Virus record (IMG/VR): IMGVR_UViG_3300008952_000039
Span: 1 to 64,000 of that record
Length of the DNA stretch: 64,000 nucleotides
DNA from: a virus
Direction: 5' to 3' (one strand)
Positions 24,990 through 34,358 of the stretch are shown piece after piece. Numbering within the stretch: position 1 is the first letter of the stretch; each line of letters starts with the position of its first letter. The notes under the pieces were generated by a model. The model saw nothing but the letters and a program-made list of their open reading frames with translations, did no database searches and was not told the DNA's origin. Made by a program: the position numbers and the translations under genes.

Positions 24990-25417
24990 TTCTTTCTCCT
25001 ATTGGATGTCCTCTTTTTACGGACAGGTTTTTTCTTTGGAGGTTCTTCTTCCTCCGATTTCTGTCCTATAATACCGCTGAGATTGATAGAAGGTGCAAAA
25101 GTTTGTGTGTCAGACAGAGGATTTTTATGTTTTATCCTACAACACGACACTCCCTTCTTCACTTTTGTCTCTGCTGACTTAGCGATTAGCTTCATCGTGG
25201 TATCAGGAATACCATCCCCGTCTATGTCACAAGCAAAAGAGATCACTAATTCATACTGATTAAGAGCCTCTGTCAAAATGGTTGTCTCTTCAATGTTCTG
25301 ATTTAGCTCATCTCCAAATTGCATGTGTTCTTGGAATTGAACACGAATCAAACGAAGAATTGCCTCACCCAAACCAATCCTTACATCTTCACCATCTTTT
25401 CCACTTAAATCCAACAT
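24986..25417 (-). CDS. Head-cluster protein with a calcium-binding-like DxDGDGxxD loop
   Basis: 143 residues. A helical N-terminus is followed by a beta strand and ACDIDGDGIPD, the pattern of thrombospondin type 3 or dockerin-like calcium loops. The C-terminus is a basic, Lys/Pro/Arg-rich tail. It is the first gene after the terminator of the 1320-residue protein and ends in an ATGA overlap with the membrane gene. Function is unknown. Confidence 0.6.
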   Translation of the reverse strand: MLDLSGKDGEDVRIGLGEAILRLIRVQFQEHMQFGDELNQNIEETTILTEALNQYELVISFACDIDGDGIPDTTMKLIAKSAETKVKKGVSCCRIKHKNPLSDTQTFAPSINLSGIIGQKSEEEEPPKKKPVRKKRTSNRRKK

Positions 25418-25484
25418 ATTTCACATTCTCCTACTTTTCACAAAGGGGAAGTTATTGACTGAGTACCAATATACCCCCAAAAGT

Positions 25485-25513
25485 AAAAAAGCCCCTTCCG
25501 AAGAAGGGGCTTT
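25485..25513 (-). terminator. Intrinsic terminator after fibre gene
   Basis: Minus strand GCCCCTTC, loop TTCG, GAAGGGGC, then six T residues: a UUCG-type tetraloop terminator 25 bases after the stop of the 25539-29501 gene. Confidence 0.9.
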
Positions 25514-25538
25514 GTTTTAATCAATCAGGTTCCTAAGA

Positions 25539-28500
25539 TTAGGTTCTGATAAGTGATCTGAAGCTTGGTTGGAAGATGCACATATAAACACCAACAGAGA
25601 CATTAGCAATGGAAGCAATATACCCCACAACCCAAACTTCACCAGCAGTACTTGGAGCAGTTTTTGTAACACATCCCTTGGTAGCAGACATGAACACAGC
25701 CTTTCCAATGTCATCTATTACTGGATTTCCACCAGCAAATTTCATTGGAACCAGAGAGCCGGGAACCATACAGACCTTCTTCTCTACCCAGTTGCTTCCA
25801 TCTGAGTCTTCCATCAGAACACCCATTGGTCGCATAGAACCTGCATTTCCCTTATCAGAATCCGTATTACCGTTTTGCTGACAAGCTTTGTAAACAACAG
25901 TCTCACCACTACCACCACCAGCAGTCTCAATGGCTTCTTCATCGTGACCGATAAAGACAATCATTCCTTGGTCAAGTTGCTTTTCTACTTTGAGATTTTT
26001 ATTAGTCTGTACTGGATAGTTAGCTTCTGCATTTTGTCTACCGTGAGTCTTTTTCTCCATCTCAATATACTTAGAACGAACAACAAAAGCATCTACTCTT
26101 GTTAGATGTTCTACGTTTGCAGCACCATTACCACCAACTTGAGCCTTTATAGCACCAGCAGCATTTGAGGCTCTAAAAAGAATTGCATCATCACTGGCAT
26201 GTTGACCAATAATGGTAGCTTCAGCAGTAGCATCGACACTATACTTTGCAGCAGCAGTCAATTCAATACCACCAGCAGAAGAGTGCATCTTAATAGCCTC
26301 AGTAGCACTGGTTCCAGAGGAAAGAACCAATACAGAAGAATCTGTAGCTCCAGTAACCTCAATCTTCAAATCTTGAGCATCAGCAGCAGAAGCTACTGTA
26401 AACTGAGAAGCAGCCTGTGTAGCATTAAACTGTATCGAACCACCAGCAGTAGAAGTACCATTGATACCACCACCTTTCGATTCTATACGAACACCACCAG
26501 CAGTATCATCGCTTACAATATGAACAGCATTGGCGGCATTTTTCCCACCATCTAAGGTCAGCTTTCCAGAAGCATTAACCTCATAAGCAACAGCAGTACA
26601 CAACGTGTTTCCAGTGGAGGCTGTGGTAAGAGTGGTTCCAGCAGTCAATGCTATAGCAGCAGCAGCATCAGCAGTAATACCACCAACAGTAGCATTTAAG
26701 TCAATAGCATTGGCTTCGTTTCCAGCAGAGTTGAGAGTAATATTGTTTGTACCACCGCCAGCAGCCTGAATTGTTATATCAGAATCAGCTATGGTAGTAG
26801 CAATTGTGGCTCCAGATTGTCCTGTTATAGAAACAGCACCACCAGTAGACAGCAGGTTAAAACCAGCAGAACCACAGTCCAGATCCATACCACTGGCAGC
26901 AGCAGTAGCTTGGATACTAATAGCAGCAGCATCAGCCTCTCCAGATTGCATCTTAACAGAGCCATCAACACAGATTACTTTTAAATCTTTACCAGCAGTA
27001 CCAGTGTGTTGAATAGTAAAATCTTGACTGTTTGAACTGGAAACAAGATTTACCAGACCTGTTGAAAGTAGATCAAAACCAGCACTCTTCGCATCTATAT
27101 CAATACCACCACCAGCATTCTGATTGACGAGTGTAATAGCATTAACATCAGCTTTATTAGAGTTTAACTCAATCTTACCTTTTGCTACAGCCTTAATACC
27201 ACCATTAGGAGTATTAAATCGCATTGCAAGATCAGTATTCCCCTCTGCCTTGATATCCATCAGGGTATCTTGATTTCCAGTAAGGAAGATATTAAGACCT
27301 TTATCATCAGCATTAGCAACTCTTTCAATGGTCTGTTGAGCAGCAGCAGCAGAATTAAAGGTTAGGGCTGCTGCTGCACTGGATCTCACTTCACCAGTGA
27401 AAGCGACAACACCTGCACCTGTTTGAGTGAGTGCAGCACCAGTGAGTAATACAGTGTTAGAAGCCTGATCCCATTTGAAAAGAGAACCGTTAGTATCTCC
27501 GTAAGCCGTGAGATCAACACCAGCAGAACCACCAGAAGCACCAACCGTCACCGCACCTTGGATGGAAGTAACACCAGCATTGCTAACAGTGAATTTATTA
27601 CCATTGATCGCCACATCGTTTGGCTTAAAAGTTACTGTGGTAGAAACATCTGTGGCAGAGGCTTTTAATTTATCTGCACCATTAACTCTGACGGCAACAG
27701 TACTATCAGCAGCAGTGGCTTCGATCTTAATAGCATCGGCTGAAGCCTTTGTAGATACCAAATTCATAATACCAGCAGCTTTAGAATAGTACCCATTTGC
27801 ATCAGTACTTGTACTTTCCATAAAAAGACCACCAGAAGTTTTTAACTCCAATGCACCCTGATTATTTGCTGCTCTGGTTCCTGCACTCTCAATAGTAAGC
27901 ACCTCATTAGCAGCCGTACTACCATCAAAAAGCATCTTGATTTGAGTGTCTGCTGCTGCATTACCCATACGAATCTCTGCATCATTATGAGCTTGCACAA
28001 CCATTTTCGTAGCAGCAGCTTGACCTTCAATCCAAAGACCACCAGCAGCTTGAGAACCTGTGGATAGGATTTTCAACGCACCTGCACCAGAATACTCAAT
28101 CCCTAAATTCTTGTCATTTACACCAGCAGCCTTTTCGATTTTCTGATGAGAAGCAGCAGTATCAAAAGTAATATCTCCAGCAGCAGTAACACCATTAAGA
28201 TCGGATGTTCCTGTTACACTGAGATTTTGACCAATGGTAAGATCCTTACGAGCGGTCACTATGTTAGCCTGAACCTTTAACTCAGAGTTGCCTTGTTGCT
28301 TCAAATGGATTTCACCAGCAGCATTTACTGCTTGAAGGATAATAGCATCAGCATTATTCAAATCAGATTTGAGCAAAATTTCTTTTACAGCATTGGTGTT
28401 ACCAACAAGGAATTTACCTTTAACACCACCACTACCATCAATAGTAACTCCACTACCATCTTGACCCAATGTAATAGCAAGTGGTTTAGCAGAACCAGCA

Positions 28501-29501
28501 GCCGTTGCCAGCGTACCGTTCCCGTTATCGTAGGTTTCTTGAATAGTAACACCAGAAGTGTCTCCAACCTTCACCCAACTACCAACAGCAGTGGCTTTGC
28601 TTAGGCAATTCTTAAGAATTGCTAATTCTCCAGCAGCAATTGCACCACCAGCATCGGTCAATGCCTTTCCTGCACCAGAACCACTGGTAGCCAGAGCAGA
28701 AACCTTCACACGTTGGATTTTAGTATCAGCATCCACCACATTAGCGGTGGCAGCCAAATCCTTACTGCAAAATGGTAGATCGGCTGGCAATGCTGTTCCA
28801 TTTGTTCCGTAAAACTCAATGGTGGTAGTACCAGCAGCATGGGTAGCATTCTTTACCAAATAATAACCATCATACTCTTCCTTCTTACACTTAACGAGCG
28901 CAACGAGGACATCATCACCATAACGAGCAGCGACATTGCCAGTTACTGTAACAATAGGACCATCCGAACCAGTACCTGCAACAGAAGTAGCAACCGCATC
29001 TTTAATGGCATTACCAGTACTACCATCTTCTACAGAAGCAGTTGACATCACCATACCAGCAGCAGAACCGGGGTCATGGGAAGCATACTCTGACCAATTC
29101 AAAGCTATGATGTTGTCACCGAAATTTAACTGCTCAGTAGAAGCAGAGACAAGGGAGCCTGTGATTTCAAGATTACCACCAATCTGTACATTCCCTGTGA
29201 TTTCCATTGACTGAGTAGCAGTTACCTGTCCATCGGTTGCAACTCCAAATAAAGTAGAGTTACCACTATCTTGAACAGCAAAACCTTTAGAGGCTCCTCC
29301 AGTGGCTGGCAATTTTACCAGAACGGAATTTGCAACATCTCCCTGATGAACAAGAATGTTTTGTGATGCTTCGTTCGTGATAGAGCGAGATTTTAAATCC
29401 TGAAGGACTGTTTCCATTGTTTGGGTGACGGTATCACCAGCCTTAGCATTTTTAAGCTCTCCGTCTTTAAATACTTGAATTTGATCGGTAAAATTAGCCA
29501 T
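25539..29501 (-). CDS. Large fibre-like structural protein
   Basis: 1320 residues. The start has a short helical segment, then a motif common in fibres (ITGNVQIGGNLEITG and LNFGDNIIALN). The body (about residues 350-1150) is made of imperfect beta repeats of about 50-60 residues with the theme ADAIxIxATxxxxGxxxDxxSAG. The last 140 residues form a domain like the small decoration protein at 24192 (VPMKFAGGNPVIDDIGKAVF, then VTKTAPSTAGEVWVVGYI). The gene is next to the major capsid gene, far from the baseplate region, so a capsid fibre or head-surface protein is a better guess than a tail fibre. The leader upstream is about 290 bases and structured. Confidence 0.65.
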   Translation of the reverse strand: MANFTDQIQVFKDGELKNAKAGDTVTQTMETVLQDLKSRSITNEASQNILVHQGDVANSVLVKLPATGGASKGFAVQDSGNSTLFGVATDGQVTATQSMEITGNVQIGGNLEITGSLVSASTEQLNFGDNIIALNWSEYASHDPGSAAGMVMSTASVEDGSTGNAIKDAVATSVAGTGSDGPIVTVTGNVAARYGDDVLVALVKCKKEEYDGYYLVKNATHAAGTTTIEFYGTNGTALPADLPFCSKDLAATANVVDADTKIQRVKVSALATSGSGAGKALTDAGGAIAAGELAILKNCLSKATAVGSWVKVGDTSGVTIQETYDNGNGTLATAAGSAKPLAITLGQDGSGVTIDGSGGVKGKFLVGNTNAVKEILLKSDLNNADAIILQAVNAAGEIHLKQQGNSELKVQANIVTARKDLTIGQNLSVTGTSDLNGVTAAGDITFDTAASHQKIEKAAGVNDKNLGIEYSGAGALKILSTGSQAAGGLWIEGQAAATKMVVQAHNDAEIRMGNAAADTQIKMLFDGSTAANEVLTIESAGTRAANNQGALELKTSGGLFMESTSTDANGYYSKAAGIMNLVSTKASADAIKIEATAADSTVAVRVNGADKLKASATDVSTTVTFKPNDVAINGNKFTVSNAGVTSIQGAVTVGASGGSAGVDLTAYGDTNGSLFKWDQASNTVLLTGAALTQTGAGVVAFTGEVRSSAAAALTFNSAAAAQQTIERVANADDKGLNIFLTGNQDTLMDIKAEGNTDLAMRFNTPNGGIKAVAKGKIELNSNKADVNAITLVNQNAGGGIDIDAKSAGFDLLSTGLVNLVSSSNSQDFTIQHTGTAGKDLKVICVDGSVKMQSGEADAAAISIQATAAASGMDLDCGSAGFNLLSTGGAVSITGQSGATIATTIADSDITIQAAGGGTNNITLNSAGNEANAIDLNATVGGITADAAAAIALTAGTTLTTASTGNTLCTAVAYEVNASGKLTLDGGKNAANAVHIVSDDTAGGVRIESKGGGINGTSTAGGSIQFNATQAASQFTVASAADAQDLKIEVTGATDSSVLVLSSGTSATEAIKMHSSAGGIELTAAAKYSVDATAEATIIGQHASDDAILFRASNAAGAIKAQVGGNGAANVEHLTRVDAFVVRSKYIEMEKKTHGRQNAEANYPVQTNKNLKVEKQLDQGMIVFIGHDEEAIETAGGGSGETVVYKACQQNGNTDSDKGNAGSMRPMGVLMEDSDGSNWVEKKVCMVPGSLVPMKFAGGNPVIDDIGKAVFMSATKGCVTKTAPSTAGEVWVVGYIASIANVSVGVYMCIFQPSFRSLIRT

Positions 29502-29788
29502 TTTCTATTCTCCTAAGAATGAACTTTTTGTAGCAGTTGAGAAGCTATGAAATAGTTGAGAAGTGACATAGAGATTCTAAGGTATGAAGAAAACCAGCAA
29601 TCCCTAAGATTGAGATTTGCATACTCCTCTATCAATAAGGGATTGGTATAAACCCCCTATTGAAAAGGGTGGCAGAAAAAATCGCCCTTGTGTGAGGCAG
29701 GCTCCGAACTTCCAATTGAGAAAAATAAAGATTTTTCCAAGAAAGATTTGAAACTCTTATTTCTGAGATCCCACAGACAAGAAAAGTA
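29502..29788 (-). promoter_or_regulatory. Long structured leader of fibre gene
   Basis: No convincing gene lies in the 340 bases between the capsid gene and the fibre gene. On the minus strand an imperfect stem spans 29598-29645: CAATCCCT pairs with AGGGATTG, then after a small internal loop ATTGA pairs with TCAAT. The loop carries an AGAGGAG element and an ATG of a 25-codon frame, which looks too close to its site to be translated well. A CATACC and TATG pair near 29570 may be a promoter. A minus-strand frame at 29632-29832 crosses the terminator and is not a gene. Confidence 0.35.
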
Positions 29789-29818
29789 AAAAGGGCTGGA
29801 TCAAATGATCCAGCCCCC
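29788..29818 (-). terminator. Intrinsic terminator after major capsid gene
   Basis: Minus strand GGGCTGGATC and GATCCAGCCC with a four-base loop, followed by five T residues, 24 bases past the capsid stop. It probably tunes the capsid gene against the downstream head genes. Confidence 0.85.
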
Positions 29819-29841
29819 ATTGTGAAAATCACGATTGTGAT

Positions 29842-30717
29842 TTAGCGAGTGATTACAAGTCTCGCCAACCCTCTTGGGTTGTAAGCACCAATACCAAGAT
29901 TTTCAAAGACTGAGAATCCGATAGTACGAGCTTTTGGATCATCGGCAGAAAGAACCGTCAATTCTGTACGAACGGGGATACGTCCGAACATTTCCGGCTC
30001 GCAGCAAACATAGACTGTTCCAACAGGAACAAGACGAGAAGTAATGATCTGCGCTCCCCAAAGGGTAGCTTGAAGACCAGTCTTCAACAATGTTGCTTGG
30101 CTTTCGATATCCAGAATGTCACGACCAAACTTACGGATGTCAGCATAGTCACGGGCATTCATAAACACTCTGGCTACTCTCAAGTCGTGTCGTTCGATCA
30201 ATGCAAAAGCATCAGCAAGAACAGCACCGCTCAAAGGAGCAACGACAGGAAGGTCTGCGTTGGTTCCAGCAGCAATAGAGTCAAATCCGTTGGTAGCAAT
30301 GCTATCAAGAACAGCGAAAACTCGCTCGTCTTCAGCAGCTTGGATCTGCGCTCTTGCCAAATCTTGCGCTCTCTCAATAAGATCGAATCGTCTTTCTTTG
30401 ATTTGGGTCAGAGGGATTTCAGGATTGGATGCAATCTCAAACAATGGAAAGATTACCCTACGAGGCTTTGTGACGGCAAGGATGTTTTGTCCTTCTTCAC
30501 CAACAACATAAGCTGTAACATCGGGGTCTTTGTCATAGATTGGCAAAGCACCATCAGGCAGTTGTTCCACAAGGAAAGTCTTACGACCAACCGCTGTATA
30601 ATCTCTACGGGTTCTCAGAGGCTGAGTCATAGAGGCAGCGAGTTTCGCACGACCCTGTGGAGTTTTGATATATTCAGAAATGATTTTTTGCTTCACAGCA
30701 TTTGAAACAGTAGACAT
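29842..30717 (-). CDS. Major capsid protein
   Basis: 291 residues. Basic N-terminal helix, then an RDYTAVGRKTFLVEQ segment and a P-domain-like block with a spine helix (FDLIERAQDLARAQIQAAEDER). The core FEIASNPEIPLTQIKERRFDL and the later ITSRLVPVGTVYVCCEPEMFG with an RTELTVL end are typical of small HK97-fold capsid proteins in which a long E-loop is short. The ribosome site AAGGAGG is optimal and a strong terminator follows, both expected for the most abundant virion protein. It lies after the protease and scaffold-like genes, the conserved order. Confidence 0.85.
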   Translation of the reverse strand: MSTVSNAVKQKIISEYIKTPQGRAKLAASMTQPLRTRRDYTAVGRKTFLVEQLPDGALPIYDKDPDVTAYVVGEEGQNILAVTKPRRVIFPLFEIASNPEIPLTQIKERRFDLIERAQDLARAQIQAAEDERVFAVLDSIATNGFDSIAAGTNADLPVVAPLSGAVLADAFALIERHDLRVARVFMNARDYADIRKFGRDILDIESQATLLKTGLQATLWGAQIITSRLVPVGTVYVCCEPEMFGRIPVRTELTVLSADDPKARTIGFSVFENLGIGAYNPRGLARLVITR

Positions 30718-30732
30718 ATTTCAATCCTCCTT

Positions 30733-31386
30733 TTAGATACGCTGGTCGTAGACCAATTCGTTTTGGGTTGAATCAGGTGGCATCTTAACAATACCAATAA
30801 TAGTATAGTCTGCTGGAACAGCAGTATTAATACCAACACCAAACACTAATACGGTTCCACCTGCATGGCATTCCCAGCTTTCAGAAGCGTGTCCAGCCTG
30901 TGCATTGGTAAGAAATCCATTAGGGCTGGTTCCAAGACAATCACCAACTGCATAAGTGAGAGCAGTAGTAGCATTTTGCTGAGAAGTCTCATAAAGAGAA
31001 TTCGCATAGCAACCCTGTGCAGACACATAGGGGCCTTTTCCAGAAGCAGTTCCGGGGGTATTCTCAAAAGAGTTACCGTTGGCTGAGTTAATGAAAACAC
31101 CAAGTGGATACATACCTTGAACCTTAGAGGCTACGGCTGTAACACCACCGACATAGTTAGAACCCTCATCGGGTCGTGCAATACAAACAGCACCGCTCAG
31201 TACACCGAGCTTAGTTGTATCACACTGGCTACTGTTGCGAGCAGCAGCAGCAGAATTAATGGGGTTGACCGAAGTGAAACTATCAGCAGTGAGAACACCT
31301 ATGGTATTACGAATACCAACATGCAGGATTCTTAGTGCTGAAGAACTCTCAGTAAAACCACCACTCGCTTGTCCAAGTAAAGGCAT
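30733..31386 (-). CDS. Capsid accessory or decoration protein
   Basis: 217 residues, Ala/Ser/Thr/Gly-rich and beta-prone, with Cys residues scattered through and no enzyme motif. It sits between the scaffold-like gene and the capsid gene, and 15 bases separate it from the capsid start. A terminator and a leader of about 135 bases lie upstream, so it begins the capsid transcript. Position and composition suggest a head decoration protein; the exact role is unproven. Confidence 0.55.
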   Translation of the reverse strand: MPLLGQASGGFTESSSALRILHVGIRNTIGVLTADSFTSVNPINSAAAARNSSQCDTTKLGVLSGAVCIARPDEGSNYVGGVTAVASKVQGMYPLGVFINSANGNSFENTPGTASGKGPYVSAQGCYANSLYETSQQNATTALTYAVGDCLGTSPNGFLTNAQAGHASESWECHAGGTVLVFGVGINTAVPADYTIIGIVKMPPDSTQNELVYDQRI

Positions 31387-31523
31387 AATTTATTCTCCTA
31401 AATATGCTTTCACTCCCTGTTTACAGGAAAGTGTAGATTTGTGAAAAAACTTCAACGAATGAGAAAGACAACCCTCCTCACTATAAAGGGAATGATTATC
31501 AAAAGACTATTGGGAAAAAGCAA

Positions 31524-31552
31524 GAAAGCCTCCTAAAATTTAGGAGGCTTTC
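31524..31552 (-). terminator. Intrinsic terminator after scaffold-like gene
   Basis: Minus strand GAAAGCCTCCTAAA and TTTAGGAGGCTTTC, with a one-base loop after full pairing, followed by TTGCTTTTT. The U-run is interrupted but the 13-14 bp stem is very strong. Confidence 0.8.
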
Positions 31553-31572
31553 ATATTTATTGAGAGAAAATC

Positions 31573-32916
31573 TTACTTGAAGATGTTGCTCACATCAGGA
31601 GCAGTTTCCCAAAGATTAGCAAGCTCATTCAATTCATTGGCAGCAGCCGATTTCTTGACAGAGCCAAGGGTTTTAACTCCCTTTCCAGCTTTGCGAGGGG
31701 TTGGACGAAGACGGGAAGCTTTCTTTTCTTCCTTTTCTTCTTCTTCACCATCATCATCGCCTTCTTCTTCATCAGCATCTTCTTCGGCTTCTTCTTCTTC
31801 GGCTTCTTCCTCTTCTTCTTCATCGGCAGCAAATTTCTCACCGAAAAGATTAGCAAGAAGATCCTCATCATCAGCCATCATAGCATCTTCATCAGCATCA
31901 AGACCCATAGGATCTTCGCCAAGAACCATTTCTTCATTAGCCACTGCTGCTTCTTCTTCTTCATTAGCCATACAGCCTTCATCAGCCACTACTTCTTCAG
32001 GAGCATTGGCTTCTTCTTCCATCTCAGCAAGCATTTCCATTTCGTCAGCGGTAAGGAAGGCTTGCTTCTTTTCAAGATTCTCAGGGAATTTTGAAGCAGC
32101 TTGATCATCAGACATTTCTTGGATGCCATAACCATACTGAGCATCATTCTGAGAACGACCAGCGTGATCAGCTTTCTTAGCTCTCTCTTCTTTAAGCATT
32201 TCAGCAAGCATACGATCTTCAACAGTAGCTTGTCTACGTCTACGGGGCTGTCTACGGGGCTGTCTACGAGCAGAACGAGAGAAGCTTTCGCCCAATCCCA
32301 TAGCCACTTCGTCAGCATCAAGGTCACCGCTCATATCAGCATCCATTGCATCGAATACTTCTTGGCTTCCACCCCACTCTTCTTGATCAATCAAGTCATT
32401 TCCATCAGCATCATATTCATCAAAAACATCGTGACCCATCATATCCATATCTTCGCCATACTCAGCCATAATAGGATCGATAAAGGCTTGCTTTTGAATA
32501 CGCTTCAAAGAGGCTTGGATTTGACGATCTGAAAGATCCATCAAATCAAGGGCTTGATTCTCAATTTGCTCAACAGTAGCACCATCTCCAAGAAGAGACT
32601 GAGCAATGCGAATACACTTAGCAGCTTTGCGCTCTACAGAAGCACGAAGACTACGGCTTGCCTGCTTGGGGCCACTGGCATCAGCTTTTGCTGCTGGGTG
32701 ATCCGCTTCCCATCCATAAGAGGCAGGGGCGGGGCCTTGAGCATAAGGGCCAGAAGAAGGTTCTTCAGCAAAGTCTGCATGAGGATCATTTTGACCTACA
32801 AAATACTCATCGCCTTCAGGGTCTTCTTTAAAAGCTGGATGGTCAGCATCCCAACCATATGAAGCAGGGGGTGGGGAAGCCTTACGGTTCCAAGTCTTAC
32901 GGTTTCTTCGTGACAT
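31573..32916 (-). CDS. Acidic scaffold-like protein with paired EF-hands
   Basis: 447 residues. The first 80 residues have a duplicated PPASYGWDADHP / PAPASYGWEADHP element. Residues 90-145 are helical. Then come two 12-residue EF-hand loops: D169-A-D-G-N-D-L-I-D-Q-E-E180 and D192-A-D-M-S-G-D-L-D-A-D-E203, separated by 11 residues as in a normal EF-hand pair. A short Arg/Pro/Gln-rich basic stretch follows. The C-terminal half is highly acidic (long Glu/Asp runs) with a basic end at residues 400-430. Acidic, helical, next to protease and capsid: the profile of an internal scaffold. The EF-hands are unusual for one. Confidence 0.65.
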   Translation of the reverse strand: MSRRNRKTWNRKASPPPASYGWDADHPAFKEDPEGDEYFVGQNDPHADFAEEPSSGPYAQGPAPASYGWEADHPAAKADASGPKQASRSLRASVERKAAKCIRIAQSLLGDGATVEQIENQALDLMDLSDRQIQASLKRIQKQAFIDPIMAEYGEDMDMMGHDVFDEYDADGNDLIDQEEWGGSQEVFDAMDADMSGDLDADEVAMGLGESFSRSARRQPRRQPRRRRQATVEDRMLAEMLKEERAKKADHAGRSQNDAQYGYGIQEMSDDQAASKFPENLEKKQAFLTADEMEMLAEMEEEANAPEEVVADEGCMANEEEEAAVANEEMVLGEDPMGLDADEDAMMADDEDLLANLFGEKFAADEEEEEEAEEEEAEEDADEEEGDDDGEEEEKEEKKASRLRPTPRKAGKGVKTLGSVKKSAAANELNELANLWETAPDVSNIFK

Positions 32917-32920
32917 CAGG

Positions 32921-34357
32921 TTATCTCCTTTTAGATTTATTCCTCATTGAGATAATTCCCCCAAGCTTGAGAAGGGTTTTCTTTTCTCTCTGAGTAAGTT
33001 TTGATCCTTTAAATTGGGAACAATGAGAAAGATACTCCTCCTCAGAGGAATAATCTGTAGTAGCACCAATAGATAGTGCTGTTCTATAAATAGATATCGG
33101 TATAGGAAGACCAACGAAATTATTATACTCAGCAAGAGAATTAATTAAGTCAGCTTTGTTTACACTGTGGGCAACAATTGTTCTAACATCTTGTAAATAC
33201 TGTCTTTGTCTTTTACTGATTTTTCGGGTCTTTTCCGCACCCTGCTTAATAATGTTGTCATTGGGTTCTGCGGAACTTTCTTCTGGTGAGGGTGACGGAT
33301 TTCTTTTTTGAGCCTCTTCTTCACTATTTAATTGTTCTCTAATTTTTTTCTTTACTTTATTAAGAATTATCTGCTCAATATCATCTTGAAGATCCTTAAT
33401 GGGATCACTCTCATCATCACCACCCTCATCATCATCACCATCATCACCACCAAAATCAAAAGCATTTTTAGCAGCTTTCAGTGTCGATTCAGAAGACCAT
33501 TCTTTGGGTGGTTGTGAAAGTATTTCATCAGCCTTTCTCTGCATTTCCACTTCAAGGCTCTCTGGATGAAGAATGTTTCGCATTACTGCGCCAGTAAATG
33601 CTGGAGTAGCAACCCAAGAGGCTTCTATGAAAGTCACACCGCCTGTTGGGTCTATGGATTTATGACCACATAATTCTGCAATACGGTGTTTGTGTCCGTT
33701 CTCATCAAAGAAGGTATTCCCCTTCTCATAACGAACATGTTTACACATCTCTGTCTCATCAACAGCAACGTGACCACACTTCGTACACTGAGTAAAATCT
33801 ACAGTGCAGCCCATACTCATAGAATCCATCTTTCCGTTTTCAATAGCTTTCACAAGGTCAGCATGCTTTCTATGGGTAGCTACCAGAATGTCTACATAAA
33901 CACTGTCACCAATATCTCTGGCAACAGCATCTATAATACGACCTTTTGAAAGGTCTTCTACTTGAACATGCTCTACGAAATTATGCGCTCCAATGAATGT
34001 CCGATAAGACTTCATTAAGACATCTCTATCCCAACAATCCAGATTGTTGTTGATGAATTTATCACAAGTACTTTTTACTCTGTAGTTTCCGAATTTTCTA
34101 TTTACACGAAAACCGTCTTCTGTTGAACCACCAAGTTTCACATTTGAAGGCTCAAAAGTGTCAACAGAAGCCACAATTGTAGCGTGTGTTAAAAGATACT
34201 CATCAGGAGAGAAAGCTCCACCAAGAATACCAGAGGCTTGCTCCACAAGATCCACGGCTAAATTTTTCTTATGAGAAGCAGTGCGAATTTTGCCCCAAGT
34301 CCTTCCAGATACTTGGGGCTGAATAACAGTTGCTTTAGCATATTTCATGAAAGCCAT
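32921..34357 (-). CDS. Prohead maturation protease
   Basis: 478 residues. The protease region is about residues 50-265. It has the AHNFVEH segment (His 125 or 130), the GRIIDA-x-x-x strand pair, and an IENGKMDSMSMGCTVDF block where a Ser in DSMSMG is the likely nucleophile. This is followed by CTKCG and CKH, a zinc-like insert (Cys 191, 194, 205, His 207) typical of maturation proteases of large phages. The C-terminal 200 residues are charged, with an acidic Asp/Gly stretch, and may act as scaffold or core domain. It precedes the scaffold-like gene and follows the zinc-ribbon gene. Confidence 0.75.
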   Translation of the reverse strand: MAFMKYAKATVIQPQVSGRTWGKIRTASHKKNLAVDLVEQASGILGGAFSPDEYLLTHATIVASVDTFEPSNVKLGGSTEDGFRVNRKFGNYRVKSTCDKFINNNLDCWDRDVLMKSYRTFIGAHNFVEHVQVEDLSKGRIIDAVARDIGDSVYVDILVATHRKHADLVKAIENGKMDSMSMGCTVDFTQCTKCGHVAVDETEMCKHVRYEKGNTFFDENGHKHRIAELCGHKSIDPTGGVTFIEASWVATPAFTGAVMRNILHPESLEVEMQRKADEILSQPPKEWSSESTLKAAKNAFDFGGDDGDDDEGGDDESDPIKDLQDDIEQIILNKVKKKIREQLNSEEEAQKRNPSPSPEESSAEPNDNIIKQGAEKTRKISKRQRQYLQDVRTIVAHSVNKADLINSLAEYNNFVGLPIPISIYRTALSIGATTDYSSEEEYLSHCSQFKGSKLTQREKKTLLKLGGIISMRNKSKRR

Positions 34358-34358
34358 A

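Noticed and set aside
29660-29710. A tRNA-like GTTCGGAGCC stretch in the capsid-fibre gap
   Set aside because: No cloverleaf could be drawn; acceptor and D arms are missing. No tRNA was found elsewhere in the window.
29632-29832. A 66-codon minus-strand frame between capsid and fibre genes
   Set aside because: It runs through the capsid terminator hairpin, overlaps nothing with a ribosome site, and its translation looks like random sequence.
31577-32104. Long plus-strand frame opposite the scaffold-like gene
   Set aside because: It is poly-Ser antisense of the Glu/Asp runs and has no ribosome site.
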